The notes beneath the pieces are model-generated. The model was given only the letters and a program-made list of their open reading frames with translations. It was not told the origin of the DNA and searched no databases. 64,000 bases of DNA from Hyunsoonleella pacifica (GTDB lineage Bacteria > Bacteroidota > Bacteroidia > Flavobacteriales > Flavobacteriaceae), in contig NZ_SIRS01000003.1 in the NCBI RefSeq assembly GCF_004310335.1, positions 620,001 to 684,000 on the forward strand, written 5' to 3'. Position numbers and translations under genes: made by a program. The number at the start of each line of letters is the position of its first letter. The first letter of the stretch is position 1. Positions 18,183 through 26,800 of this stretch are shown here, one piece after another.

Positions 18183-18190
18183 TATTTTTG
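18183..18190 (+). promoter_or_regulatory. Bacteroidota -7 element TATTTTTG upstream of purD
   Basis: TATTTTTG fits the TAnnTTTG consensus and lies 87 bases before the chosen purD start, in the divergent gap with the CapK-like gene. No good -33 TTG is seen. If it is active, purD has an untranslated leader of about 80 bases that contains a short palindromic repeat relic at 18241-18265. Confidence 0.4.
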
Positions 18191-18277
18191 CGGAAACTTT
18201 AAAAGCGTCTTTAATACTCAGTATTAAAAACAAGTGATTTGTCATTTCTGCCTATGCAGGAATCTAAAACTCAAACT

Positions 18278-19549
18278 ATGAATATTCTAATACTTGGTTC
18301 TGGAGGAAGAGAGCATACATTTGCATGGAAAATATCGCAGAGTAGCAAATGTGAAAATTTGTATGTAGCACCTGGAAATTCAGGAACTGCTGAGGTGGCA
18401 ACCAATGTAAATGTAGCTATCACTGATTTTGCTGCGATTAAAGATTTAGTGTTAGATAAGCATATAGATATGGTTGTTGTAGGACCAGAAGATCCTTTAG
18501 TTAATGGTGTTCATGATTATTTTTTGAATGATGATGCTATTAAGCATATTGCGGTTATTGGACCTCAAAAAGTTGCAGCAGAATTAGAAGGTAGTAAAGA
18601 ATTCGCTAAAGAATTTTTGTATCGTCATAATATACCAACAGCTGCTTATGAAAGTTTTACAAAAGATACCGTTGAAAATGGATATTCCTTTTTAGAAACG
18701 TTAAAACCTCCTTATGTTCTAAAAGCTGATGGACTAGCCGCAGGGAAAGGTGTTGTGATTTTAAACGATTTAGATGAAGCTAAAGCAGAACTAAAAAGTA
18801 TGCTCGTTGATGCTAAATTTGGAGATGCAAGTACAAAAGTTGTAATAGAAGAATTTCTAGATGGTATTGAATTAAGCTGTTTTGTATTGACTGACGGAAC
18901 AAACTATAAAGTTTTGCCAACTGCGAAAGATTATAAACGTATTGGAGAAGGAGATACAGGATTAAATACAGGTGGTATGGGAGCAGTGTCTCCAGTGCCG
19001 TTTGCAACTGATGACTTTTTAAGTAAGATTGAAGAGCGTATTGTTAAACCTACTGTTGAAGGGTTGAAAAAAGATAACCTACCATATGTTGGATTTATTT
19101 TTATAGGATTGATTAAAGTTGGAGACGATCCAAAAGTAATTGAATACAATGTTCGTATGGGAGACCCTGAAACCGAGGTAGTATTCCCTAGACTTAAGAA
19201 TGATTTAGTAGAAGTTTTACAAGCTATGGCAAACGGGACTCTAGATACAATTAATATAGAAATAGATGAACGTGCAGCTACAACCATTATGTGCGTTTCT
19301 GGAGGTTATCCTGAAGCCTATGAAAAGGGTAAGGAAATTACTGGAATAGAAAATATTGAAGATTCGATTCCTTTCCATGCAGGTGCTCAACTTAAAGATG
19401 GAAAGATAGTAACTACAGGAGGAAGAGTTATAGCTATCACTTCCTATGGTAAAACATACCAAGAGGCCATAAAAAAATCTTACCAAAGTATAGAAAAACT
19501 ACATTTTGATAAGATGAATTATCGTAAAGATATTGGATTCGATTTATAG
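18278..19549 (+). CDS. purD: Phosphoribosylamine-glycine ligase
   Basis: The 423-residue product is the ATP-grasp enzyme that joins glycine to 5-phosphoribosylamine in purine synthesis. It shows the N-terminal M-N-I-L-I-L-G-S-G-G-R-E-H block, V-G-P-E-D-P-L near residue 64, K-A-D-G-L-A-A-G-K-G-V near 148-158, G-G-M-G-A-V-S-P and Y-N-V-R-M-G-D-P-E-T-E. An in-frame ATG at 18239 would add 13 residues, but those codons are part of a palindromic intergenic repeat relic (CTGCC...GGCAG-like). I therefore start at 18278, where the canonical GARS N-terminus begins. The 3' end overlaps the convergent small gene by 6 bases. Confidence 0.95.
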   Translation: MNILILGSGGREHTFAWKISQSSKCENLYVAPGNSGTAEVATNVNVAITDFAAIKDLVLDKHIDMVVVGPEDPLVNGVHDYFLNDDAIKHIAVIGPQKVAAELEGSKEFAKEFLYRHNIPTAAYESFTKDTVENGYSFLETLKPPYVLKADGLAAGKGVVILNDLDEAKAELKSMLVDAKFGDASTKVVIEEFLDGIELSCFVLTDGTNYKVLPTAKDYKRIGEGDTGLNTGGMGAVSPVPFATDDFLSKIEERIVKPTVEGLKKDNLPYVGFIFIGLIKVGDDPKVIEYNVRMGDPETEVVFPRLKNDLVEVLQAMANGTLDTINIEIDERAATTIMCVSGGYPEAYEKGKEITGIENIEDSIPFHAGAQLKDGKIVTTGGRVIAITSYGKTYQEAIKKSYQSIEKLHFDKMNYRKDIGFDL

Positions 19550-19771
19550 ATACGAATGTGAAGATATGCTTTTATCTTCTTCGTTGTTATTATCAAAAAT
19601 TTTAAGTTGCTTCATCCAGTAAACAATAGCAACCATACAAATAATAGTAAAAATCCAAGAAATACTATTGGCTAACCACCAATTATCCAATTCTAATGCT
19701 CTTAACGCATCATAAGGTGCAAATAACACGTTTACAAACAAATCTTGTATAGCGTAGAAGAAGTCTTTCAT
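19544..19771 (-). CDS. DUF6341-like small membrane protein
   Basis: The 75-residue product has an amphipathic, aromatic N-terminal half (F-F-Y-A-I-Q-D-L-F, then P-Y-D-A-L-R-A-L-E near 19-27), one membrane helix at about 33-53 and a charged tail ending in asparagine and acidic residues. I associate it with DUF6341, a short family found in Flavobacteriaceae, from recall of the N-terminal pattern. No function is known. It converges on purD with a 6-base overlap and is divergent from the gene at 19900, an arrangement I believe is common in the family. Confidence 0.7.
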   Translation of the reverse strand: MKDFFYAIQDLFVNVLFAPYDALRALELDNWWLANSISWIFTIICMVAIVYWMKQLKIFDNNNEEDKSISSHSYL

Positions 19772-19899
19772 CTGTTAAAATATTTTTATTTTAAGAATGT
19801 CGTTATATACAAGCTACAATGTATTTAGTAACTCATGTAAATAGTAATCATTCGTTTCTTGATTAGTATATTTACGCAACAAAAATACAAAAACAGTTA

Positions 19900-20823
19900 A
19901 TGATAACAAGCATTTTTAGTAAATCTAAACCAATAAATTTTATAATTGTATTTTTCATTATAGGTATTACCTGTCTATTCTCTTTTTTTAAATTACAGAA
20001 TAATCAAATTAGTTTCAATTCAATTCTCATATGTATTGCTTTATTTATTGGGAGTTATTTTTCAATGTTGATTGTGAATTTTGTCTCAACTAAAAATAGA
20101 CTTACACAAACCAACAATTTTGAAATTATATTATATGGGTTATTCTTACTTATGGTACCACAAACTACAGATAGTTTATGGATAACTTTAGCTAATGTTT
20201 TTTTACTTTTAAGCATAAGGCGGTTAATAAGTTTAAGATCTCAAAAAAATATAAAAAAGAAACTTTTTGATGCTGCATTTTGGATTACCATTGCTATGGT
20301 TTGCTACTTTTGGGCTGCTTTGTTTTTTCTTTTAGTCCCTGTAGCAATATTTTTATATACTGAAAATAAATTGCGAAATTGGCTTATACCAATAACGGCT
20401 ATTATCTCGGTTTTACTCATTTCTTATTGTACTAGTTTTTTAGTGGAATACGATTTGTTAGCGCATCTTTCAAGAAAAAGTAAAATAAGTTTTGATTTTA
20501 GTGTTTACAATACCATCCAGTTTTTGGTAGCACTAACAGTGTTATTCTCTTTTGGGCTTTGGTCATTTTTATTCTACATAAAAAATATTAATTCAAAGAA
20601 AAAAGCACTTCGTCCAGCTTTATATATTATAATTTGGACGTTAGTTTTATCATTTATCATATTGGTAATAGCACCAAAAAAAACTGGGGTAGAATTTCTA
20701 TTTATATTCGCCCCTTTAGCTATTGTTATTTCTAATTATGTTGAAATTATTAAAGAAAAATGGTTTAAAGAAGTGTTTTTTTCTATTCTCTTTCTAGTAC
20801 CTTTTGTGCTTTTATTTTTGTAG
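19900..20823 (+). CDS. DUF6427-like integral membrane protein
   Basis: The 307-residue product has about 8-9 hydrophobic segments with short loops and starts M-I-T-S-I-F-S-K-S-K-P-I-N-F, a beginning I recognise from the flavobacterial family DUF6427. A basic stretch (R-R-L-I-S-L-R-S-Q-K-N-I-K-K-K near 107-121) lies in a loop about one third in. No catalytic motif is visible and the function is unknown. Its 3' end overlaps the convergent upp gene by 12 bases; the gap to the divergent DUF6341-like gene is 128 bases. Confidence 0.72.
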   Translation: MITSIFSKSKPINFIIVFFIIGITCLFSFFKLQNNQISFNSILICIALFIGSYFSMLIVNFVSTKNRLTQTNNFEIILYGLFLLMVPQTTDSLWITLANVFLLLSIRRLISLRSQKNIKKKLFDAAFWITIAMVCYFWAALFFLLVPVAIFLYTENKLRNWLIPITAIISVLLISYCTSFLVEYDLLAHLSRKSKISFDFSVYNTIQFLVALTVLFSFGLWSFLFYIKNINSKKKALRPALYIIIWTLVLSFIILVIAPKKTGVEFLFIFAPLAIVISNYVEIIKEKWFKEVFFSILFLVPFVLLFL

Positions 20824-21471
20824 CTTTTCTCCATACGATAAATCTCCTGCATCTCCAAGACCAGGAATTATATATCCTTTTTTGTTCAAAGTTTTATCAA
20901 TAGCTCCAATCCACAGATGAGTAGTTTTTGGGAATTTGGAATTTACAAAATCAACACCTACTTGCGAACCTATTGCACTAATAACATGAATGTTTTTTGG
21001 AGTTCCGAAGGTTTTTAAAGCATTAAAAGTTGCAATTATAGACTGTCCTGTTGCCAACATGGGGTCTGCTAAAATTAAAGTTTTATTATTTAAATCTGGA
21101 CACGCCAAATACTCAATAATAATGTCAAAACTTTCAGGGTTGTTTTTGTGTTGTCTGTAGGCCGAAATAAAGGCGTTCTCAGCATTATCAAAATAATTTA
21201 ATAATCCATTGTGCAAAGGCATACCAGCCCTTAAAATAGAACAGAGGACAATAGAATCATCAATAACAGGTACATTACATTTATCCAAAGGTGTATGGAT
21301 AATTTGATTTTTATAATTAAGTGTTTTACTTAATTCATAACCTACAATTTCTCCAATACGTTCAATATTTCTTCTAAAGCGCATACTATCCTTTTGAATT
21401 ACTTGATCTCGTATTTCAGACATAAATGTGTTTAGTATAGAGTTTTCTTTTGAAAGGTTATGGATATGCAT
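20812..21471 (-). CDS. upp: Uracil phosphoribosyltransferase
   Basis: The 219-residue product salvages uracil with PRPP to UMP. The type I phosphoribosyltransferase PRPP loop is present as L-A-D-P-M-L-A-T-G-Q-S (about 134-144), the uracil-binding end as P-G-L-G-D-A-G-D near the C-terminus, and S-I-L-R-A-G-M-P near 78-85. The sequence is of the divergent Bacteroidota type, with L-A-T-G-Q-S where many bacteria have L-A-T-G-G-S. Length is normal. The gene is convergent with the DUF6427-like gene (12-base overlap) and divergent from the DUF4254 gene, and is probably a single transcription unit. Confidence 0.92.
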   Translation of the reverse strand: MHIHNLSKENSILNTFMSEIRDQVIQKDSMRFRRNIERIGEIVGYELSKTLNYKNQIIHTPLDKCNVPVIDDSIVLCSILRAGMPLHNGLLNYFDNAENAFISAYRQHKNNPESFDIIIEYLACPDLNNKTLILADPMLATGQSIIATFNALKTFGTPKNIHVISAIGSQVGVDFVNSKFPKTTHLWIGAIDKTLNKKGYIIPGLGDAGDLSYGEKLQK

Positions 21472-21515
21472 GTTTTAAGAAGTGCTTTTAGAATGCTAAA
21501 GTTAACTAATATAAG

Positions 21516-21523
21516 TATATTTG
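21516..21523 (+). promoter_or_regulatory. Bacteroidota -7 element TATATTTG upstream of the DUF4254 gene
   Basis: TATATTTG fits TAnnTTTG and lies 19 bases before the ATG at 21543, giving an expected transcript start about 10 bases upstream of the gene. No clear -33 TTG is present at 17-21 bases. Confidence 0.45.
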
Positions 21524-21542
21524 CGATTTAATATTTAAACCT

Positions 21543-22148
21543 ATGTTTACTGATAAAGCTAATAAAATATTTCAAAATGTTATTGAAAAATACCATATTA
21601 TAAATACTGTAGATCAACCTTTTGAAAACGCCTATGCTAAGGATAATTTAATTGAACATTTATTGTATAGAAAATGTTGGATAGATACAGTGCAATGGCA
21701 TTATGAAGATATTATTCGCGATCCTAATATCGATCCAGTTGCTGCTTTAAAACTGAAGCGTCAAATTGACGCCTCAAATCAGGATAGAACAGATATGGTA
21801 GAGTATATAGATAGTTATTTTTTAGAGCAATACAAGGCTGTTACTCCAAAAGAGGATGCTACTATTAACACAGAAAGTCCGGCTTGGGGCATAGATAGAC
21901 TTTCAATTTTGGCATTGAAAATTTACCATATGAATGAAGAAGCAACAAGAATAGATGCTTCTGATGTACACAGAGCTACTTGTAAAGCTAAATTGGATGT
22001 TTTGTTGGAACAGCGTGTGGACTTATCTACAGCGATAGATACACTTTTAAATGATATTGAAAAAGGTAATAAGTATATGAAAGTATACAAGCAAATGAAG
22101 ATGTATAATGACGATGAGTTAAATCCTGTACTGCGTTCTCAAAAATAA
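21543..22148 (+). CDS. DUF4254 family protein
   Basis: The 201-residue product is soluble and rich in helices. Its pattern L-I-E-H-L-L-Y-R-K-C-W-I-D-T-V-Q-W-H-Y-E-D (about 37-57), the N-Q-D-R-T-D-M-V-E segment near 79-87 and the late I-Y-H-M match DUF4254, a Bacteroidota family without a known biochemical role. The conserved His/Glu/Asp pairs hint at a helical metal-binding or binding domain, but this is speculation. In this phylum the family often precedes a family 9 glycosyltransferase, as here (52 bases downstream), which suggests a link to lipopolysaccharide core or another glycan. Confidence 0.8.
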   Translation: MFTDKANKIFQNVIEKYHIINTVDQPFENAYAKDNLIEHLLYRKCWIDTVQWHYEDIIRDPNIDPVAALKLKRQIDASNQDRTDMVEYIDSYFLEQYKAVTPKEDATINTESPAWGIDRLSILALKIYHMNEEATRIDASDVHRATCKAKLDVLLEQRVDLSTAIDTLLNDIEKGNKYMKVYKQMKMYNDDELNPVLRSQK

Positions 22149-22155
22149 AACTCCA

Positions 22156-22187
22156 GAGATTTCGATGACTATCGAAGTGTGAATCTC
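22156..22187. repeat. Nested palindromic hairpin
   Basis: GAGATT at 22156-22161 pairs with AATCTC at 22182-22187, and TCGAT (22162-22166) pairs with ATCGA (22171-22175) around a 4-base loop. The element fills most of the gap between the DUF4254 and GT9 genes and resembles other short palindromes in the window (18241, 49887), so it is probably a relic of a REP-like repeat. It lacks a T-run, so it is not a standard terminator. Confidence 0.6.
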
Positions 22188-22200
22188 AATTTAGAATGGG

Positions 22201-23226
22201 ATGTCGAAACCCGAAAAAAATATTCTAGTAATACGTCTTTCAGCTATGGGAGACGTTGCTATGACAGTTCCTGTTTTAAAAGCTCTTACCGAGCAACATA
22301 CTGCATTACAGGTTACGGTTTTAACAAAACCTTTTTTTAAACCTCTTTTCAGGGATATAAATAATATTAACGTAATTACTGCTGATGTTAAAGGGAAACA
22401 TAAAGGCGTTTTAGGATTATATAAACTTGGTAGAGTAATAAATAAATCACATAAATTTTACGCTATTGCTGATTTACATAATGTTTTAAGAAGTAAAATA
22501 TTAAAACAATTTATAGATTGTAAACGTTTTGTTACTATTGATAAGGGACGAAAAGAAAAGCAACAACTAACTTCAGGCAAACTATTTAAGGAACTAAAAA
22601 CTACACATCAGCGATATGCTGACGTATTTAATGCATTAGGTTATCCTATTGATTTATTAGAGCCATCTTTTCCTAAGCCAGTAGTACTTAAAGATGGTAT
22701 TGAAACGCTTATTGGAGATAATTTATCTGGATGTATAGGAATCGCACCATTTGCAGCTCATGATGGGAAAATGTATCCCTTAAATTTAATGCAAGAAATA
22801 GTAAAAACATTGTCTTCAAATTATAAGATTATATTATTTGGAGGTGGTAAAAATGAAACGGCTATATTAAATAGCTGGGAGAAATTTAATAAAAATACAG
22901 TTTCTCTTGCTGACAAGTTGTCTTTAGATGAAGAGTTGGATGTGATTTCTAATCTAGATGTGATGTTGTCAATGGATTCTGGTAATGCGCATTTAGCAGC
23001 AATGTTAGGCATTAAAGTAGTTACTATTTGGGGAGTAACGCATCCTTATGCTGGCTTTGCGCCTTTTAACCAACCCAAAGATTATGCGCTACTTTCAGAT
23101 AGAAAAAAATTTCCTCTAATTCCAACATCAGTTTATGGTAATAAATTACTTAAAGGTTATGAGAAAGTAGCAGCTTCCATTTTACCAGAAACAGTTGTTG
23201 ATAAGGTTAAGGCTGTTATTTCGTAG
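22201..23226 (+). CDS. Glycosyltransferase family 9 (heptosyltransferase-like)
   Basis: The 341-residue product has the family 9 architecture: I-L-V-I-R-L-S-A-M-G-D-V at residues 8-19 and the C-terminal nucleotide-sugar region with S-M-D-S-G-N-A-H-L-A-A near 258-268 followed by V-T-I-W-G-V-T-H-P near 276-284. Family members add heptose or other sugars to the lipopolysaccharide inner core. Flavobacteria often lack heptose, so the donor may differ. The gene follows DUF4254 in the same orientation after a small palindrome and converges with the PaaE-like gene (8-base gap). Confidence 0.88.
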   Translation: MSKPEKNILVIRLSAMGDVAMTVPVLKALTEQHTALQVTVLTKPFFKPLFRDINNINVITADVKGKHKGVLGLYKLGRVINKSHKFYAIADLHNVLRSKILKQFIDCKRFVTIDKGRKEKQQLTSGKLFKELKTTHQRYADVFNALGYPIDLLEPSFPKPVVLKDGIETLIGDNLSGCIGIAPFAAHDGKMYPLNLMQEIVKTLSSNYKIILFGGGKNETAILNSWEKFNKNTVSLADKLSLDEELDVISNLDVMLSMDSGNAHLAAMLGIKVVTIWGVTHPYAGFAPFNQPKDYALLSDRKKFPLIPTSVYGNKLLKGYEKVAASILPETVVDKVKAVIS

Positions 23227-23234
23227 AAGGTGTA

Positions 23235-24299
23235 TTAAACATCATCATAATCTACTATTATAGACGAAGAGGTAGGGTGCGCTTGGCATGTAAGGATTAA
23301 ACCATCAGCAACTTCACTTTCAGTTAATATGCTATTTTGAACCATTGTAGCTGTACCTTCCTTAATTTTAGCTAAGCAGCTGCTGCAAATACCACCTTGA
23401 CAAGAGTAAGGCGCATCTAAATCTTTATCAAGAGCAGCTTCAAGAATCGTTTGTTTAGTAGACATTTCAAAAGTAGTTTCTTCATCATCTACTATTACTG
23501 TTAGCTGTGTATTACCAGATTCTGATGCAGTTTCCTTCTGTTCAACAGAAGCTTCAGCTTTTGCAGCTTTAAACAGTTCAAAATGAATGCGATTCTCGTC
23601 AATATCATGTTCCGTTAATACGTTTTTTACAGTATGAATCATGCCTTCAGGACCACAAATATAAAAAGCATCAACATCAACATCCTTGTACTTGTTTTTT
23701 ACTACATAGTTAACAGTGCTTTTTTCAATACGCCCAAAAATAGCATTGTCTTCATCGGTTTGACTAAACACAAATTCAATTGAAAAACGCTCACTATATT
23801 TATTTTGAAGTTCTAGAAGTTCATTTAAAAACATGGTATCTTTTGTAGACTTATTACCATAAACTAAAATTACTTTACTATTTACTTCTTCCTCTAAAGC
23901 GCATTTAATGATACTCATAATAGGAGTTATACCACTACCTGCAGCAAATAGAGCTATGTTTTTTGTTTTATTATCGTTTGGTTCAAAAACAAAACGTCCT
24001 TTAGGAGAAGCAACTTCTATAGTCTCTCCTACTTTTAATGAATTGTTTGCGTATACTGAAAAAGTACCATGCTCCACCTCTTTAACAGCCACTTTTAGAT
24101 CCCCACTTTTGGGAGATATACAAAGTGAATAATCACGTCTTACCTCACTACCGTTAATTTGAGTTTTAAGAGTAATATATTGACCTGCTTTAAATTTAAA
24201 TTGTTCCTTAACATTTTCAGGAATATTAAAAGCAATACTTACTGATTTTTCGGTTACTCTAGTAATATTTTTAATAGAAAGCTTGTGAAATCCAGACAT
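23235..24299 (-). CDS. PaaE-like ferredoxin-NAD(P)H reductase with C-terminal 2Fe-2S domain
   Basis: The 354-residue product has the order FAD domain, NAD domain, plant-type ferredoxin. R-R-D-Y-S-L near 53-58 binds FAD; G-S-G-I-T-P near 121-126 begins the nucleotide-binding half; and C-x4-C-x2-C (S-C-Q-G-G-I-C-S-S-C near 299-308), with a distal Cys near the C-terminus, holds the 2Fe-2S cluster. This layout matches PaaE, the electron-transfer subunit of phenylacetyl-CoA epoxygenase, but no paaABCD genes are adjacent, so it may serve another oxygenase or desaturase. It is divergent from the PadR gene and probably monocistronic. Confidence 0.85.
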   Translation of the reverse strand: MSGFHKLSIKNITRVTEKSVSIAFNIPENVKEQFKFKAGQYITLKTQINGSEVRRDYSLCISPKSGDLKVAVKEVEHGTFSVYANNSLKVGETIEVASPKGRFVFEPNDNKTKNIALFAAGSGITPIMSIIKCALEEEVNSKVILVYGNKSTKDTMFLNELLELQNKYSERFSIEFVFSQTDEDNAIFGRIEKSTVNYVVKNKYKDVDVDAFYICGPEGMIHTVKNVLTEHDIDENRIHFELFKAAKAEASVEQKETASESGNTQLTVIVDDEETTFEMSTKQTILEAALDKDLDAPYSCQGGICSSCLAKIKEGTATMVQNSILTESEVADGLILTCQAHPTSSSIIVDYDDV

Positions 24300-24364
24300 G
24301 AGAAATTTTTTAGCAAAAATAGTGAAGCATTAACGTTTTATCGGTGTTTTTTGTCGAAAAAATA

Positions 24365-24400
24365 ATACATAAGATTTATATGCATAATAAAATTATGTAT
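24365..24400. promoter_or_regulatory. Candidate PadR operator: inverted repeat overlapping the promoter
   Basis: ATACATAA at 24365-24372 is mirrored by TTATGTAT at 24393-24400, with ATGCAT midway (24380-24385). PadR family regulators bind inverted ATGT/ACAT-type sites and usually repress their own genes. The right arm overlaps a -7-like TATATTTA at 24398-24405, 7 bases before the padR ATG, so binding would block transcription. Assignment as operator is inference from symmetry and position. Confidence 0.5.
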
Positions 24401-24411
24401 ATTTAAACCCT

Positions 24412-24747
24412 ATGAAAAGTGCCAATTTATATAAGGGAAGCTTAACAACCATCATTTTGAAACTTTTAAATGAAAATGACAAAATGTATGGGTACGAGAT
24501 TACAAAAAAGGTTAAAGAAATTACCAATGGTAAATTGAATATTACTGAAGGAGCTTTATACCCTTCATTGCACAAGCTAGAAGCCAAAGGATTATTGGAT
24601 GTGGAGTTTGCTAGAGTAAATAACCGTATGAGAAAGTATTACAAGTTAACGGAATTAGGTACTCAGGAAACTGTGAATAAATTGGCTGAACTAGAGGAGT
24701 ATATTCAAACAATGCGTGCTTTAGTAAATCCTAAATATAGATTATAA
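24412..24747 (+). CDS. PadR family transcriptional regulator
   Basis: The 111-residue product is a small winged-helix regulator of PadR type. It begins with L-Y-K-G-S-L-T-T-I-I-L-K-L-L, followed by M-Y-G-Y-E-I-T-K-K-V near 26-35, the recognition segment E-G-A-L-Y-P-S-L-H-K-L-E (42-53) and the wing with R-K-Y-Y-K-L-T near 70-76. Family members sense phenolic compounds, antibiotics or envelope stress and commonly repress neighbouring exporters. Here the downstream co-directional genes are a DUF2059 protein and an ABC exporter. A symmetric candidate operator sits immediately upstream, suggesting autoregulation. Confidence 0.9.
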   Translation: MKSANLYKGSLTTIILKLLNENDKMYGYEITKKVKEITNGKLNITEGALYPSLHKLEAKGLLDVEFARVNNRMRKYYKLTELGTQETVNKLAELEEYIQTMRALVNPKYRL

Positions 24748-24898
24748 TGCTATATTTAGGTTAATATGATTGCTTACACAAGAAATAAAAATCGATTCTC
24801 TTATAGCTTTAAATTATACTTAACCTAAAAAAGTTGTAACATTTCTAGCTATTTTTATACCTATATCAAAAATTCACATTAACCATAAAAATTCACAC

Positions 24899-25300
24899 AT
24901 GAAACATCTTTTACTTGCATTCGTTTTACTATTTGCTTTTACTATTAACGCTCAAGAGGATTCAGAATTTAAATCTGAAACTATAGAGTTTATCAAGCTT
25001 ACAGGAGCTACTAAAGCTTTTGATGATGCAATAGATCAAATAGGCGCTATGGTGTCTCAAGATAACAAAGCAGCTTATAAAAAGGAAGCTGAGGCTACTT
25101 TGGATGCTCTTTATGATGAGATGGCTACCCTTTACATGACAGAGTTTACTCAAGAAGAAGTAAAAGAATTAGTAAAATTTTATAATACAGCTATTGGAAA
25201 AAAATTGGCTACTAAACAAGTAGCATTGGCACAAAAGGGAATGATGATGGGGCAGTCTTGGGGTATGAAAGTACAAGGCATTGCGCAAAAGTATAATTAA
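24899..25300 (+). CDS. Secreted DUF2059 family protein
   Basis: The 133-residue product has a signal peptide (residues 1-18, cleavage after A-Q) with no lipobox. The mature part is helical and fits DUF2059: E-F-I-K-L-T-G-A near 30-37 and Y-M-T-E-F-T-Q-E-E-V-K-E-L-V-K-F-Y-N-T-x-I-G-K-K near 79-102. The family is periplasmic and has no defined activity. It lies between padR (151-base gap without a gene) and the DUF5687 permease gene (12-base gap), so it is probably co-transcribed with the transporter. Confidence 0.82.
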   Translation: MKHLLLAFVLLFAFTINAQEDSEFKSETIEFIKLTGATKAFDDAIDQIGAMVSQDNKAAYKKEAEATLDALYDEMATLYMTEFTQEEVKELVKFYNTAIGKKLATKQVALAQKGMMMGQSWGMKVQGIAQKYN

Positions 25301-25312
25301 ACGCATTTCTAT

Positions 25313-26791
25313 ATGATTAAGCATTTCTTAAATTTAGAATGGAAGGCGTTTTTTAGGTCTGCAAGCTTTGGTAAAAGCCTAGGGATAAAGATTTTTATGG
25401 GTTTTATGGGCTTGTGGATGGTTTTGATGTTTTTAGGAACAGGCTTAGGCTTGTATCCATTACTTGAAGACTTATATCCTGAAAAAGACCCATTAAAAAT
25501 TGTAAATAGTTTTTTGTTTTTCTGGATTCTAGGCGATTTACTGTTTCGGTTTTTCTTTCAAAAGTTACCCGTAATGAGTGTAAAGCCATTATTAACACTG
25601 CCTATCGGTAGAAATCAAATAGTTAATTTTGTTCTTGGCAAATCTGCTTTGTCCTTTTTTAATTTTTTACCGCTATTTGCTATAGTGCCTTTTGGTATTA
25701 TGTTATTGATTAATGATTATCCAGTGGGTTCAGTAGTTAGTTGGCTGTTTGGTTTAATCTTAACAACCTTGATAATTAATTTTATCAATTTCATTATCGA
25801 AAGTTTATCGGCCGAAACTGAGCTTTCGTTTGTACCTATTATCCTTTTTACCGGAGGGCTTTTCGCCTTAGATTATTTTGATGTTGTATCATTTAAAAGT
25901 TTAATAGGCAGTTTCTATAACGCAATTTATAATTCGCCTTACTTATTAGTTACACTAATAGCAATACTGGGTGTTAGCTATGCTATCAACTTTAATTTAC
26001 TACACAAAAAACTCTTTTTAGATAGTGGTTTAAAAACCGAGGTAAAAGAAGTAAATACATCAAATTTAGATTGGACCAAAAATTTTGGAGATATAGCACC
26101 ATTCATGCAATTAGATTTACGATTAATTTGGCGTAACAAACGAACGAAATCTTCGGTTTGGATGTTGGCACTTGGGCTATTATATGGTCTGTTTTTCTAT
26201 CCTCAACCTACCTATCAAAATCAAACTTTTTTCTTCATTTTTATAGGCATCTTTTCTACAGGTATCTTTTTAATAAACTTTGGACAGTTTGTGCCAGCCT
26301 GGGACAGTAGCTATTATAAATTATTGATGAGCCAAAATATTAAGTACGAGCAGTATTTAAAATCTAAGTTTACTTTAATGGCACTTAGTGTGTTGGTATT
26401 ATTTGTTTTAGGTATTCCATACGTGTATTTTGGTTGGAAGATATTGTTTGCTCATTTTGCGGCAGCAATTTATAACATAGGCGTGAATACACATGTTATT
26501 TTATGGGGAGGTTCCTATAACCGAAAAAGAATTGATTTAAGTCAAAAAGCAGCATTTAATTACCAAGGTACAGGTGCAGTGCAATGGCTAATTGGTATTC
26601 CTTTACTACTATTTCCAATGCTACTTTTTGCTATTCTTAATTGGTTAGTCAGTTTTGAAATTGCATGTATAGTACTAATTGTAATAGGAGTTTTGGGCAT
26701 CGTGTTTCATCAAAAACTAATGCGTTTTATTACAGACAAATATTTAGAATCAAAATATAAAATGATTGATGCTTTCGATCAAGAAAATTAA
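25313..26791 (+). CDS. DUF5687 ABC transporter permease-like membrane protein
   Basis: The 492-residue product has about 12 membrane segments in two halves separated by a soluble stretch around residues 240-275. Its opening (F-L-N-L-E-W-K-A-F-F-R-S-A-S-F) and length fit DUF5687, which in Bacteroidota is regularly followed by an ABC ATPase, as here (9-base gap). It is therefore very likely the membrane subunit of an ABC-2-like exporter with the next gene product. The cargo is unknown; control by the upstream PadR is a reasonable guess. Confidence 0.82.
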   Translation: MIKHFLNLEWKAFFRSASFGKSLGIKIFMGFMGLWMVLMFLGTGLGLYPLLEDLYPEKDPLKIVNSFLFFWILGDLLFRFFFQKLPVMSVKPLLTLPIGRNQIVNFVLGKSALSFFNFLPLFAIVPFGIMLLINDYPVGSVVSWLFGLILTTLIINFINFIIESLSAETELSFVPIILFTGGLFALDYFDVVSFKSLIGSFYNAIYNSPYLLVTLIAILGVSYAINFNLLHKKLFLDSGLKTEVKEVNTSNLDWTKNFGDIAPFMQLDLRLIWRNKRTKSSVWMLALGLLYGLFFYPQPTYQNQTFFFIFIGIFSTGIFLINFGQFVPAWDSSYYKLLMSQNIKYEQYLKSKFTLMALSVLVLFVLGIPYVYFGWKILFAHFAAAIYNIGVNTHVILWGGSYNRKRIDLSQKAAFNYQGTGAVQWLIGIPLLLFPMLLFAILNWLVSFEIACIVLIVIGVLGIVFHQKLMRFITDKYLESKYKMIDAFDQEN

Positions 26792-26800
26792 AATAAAACT

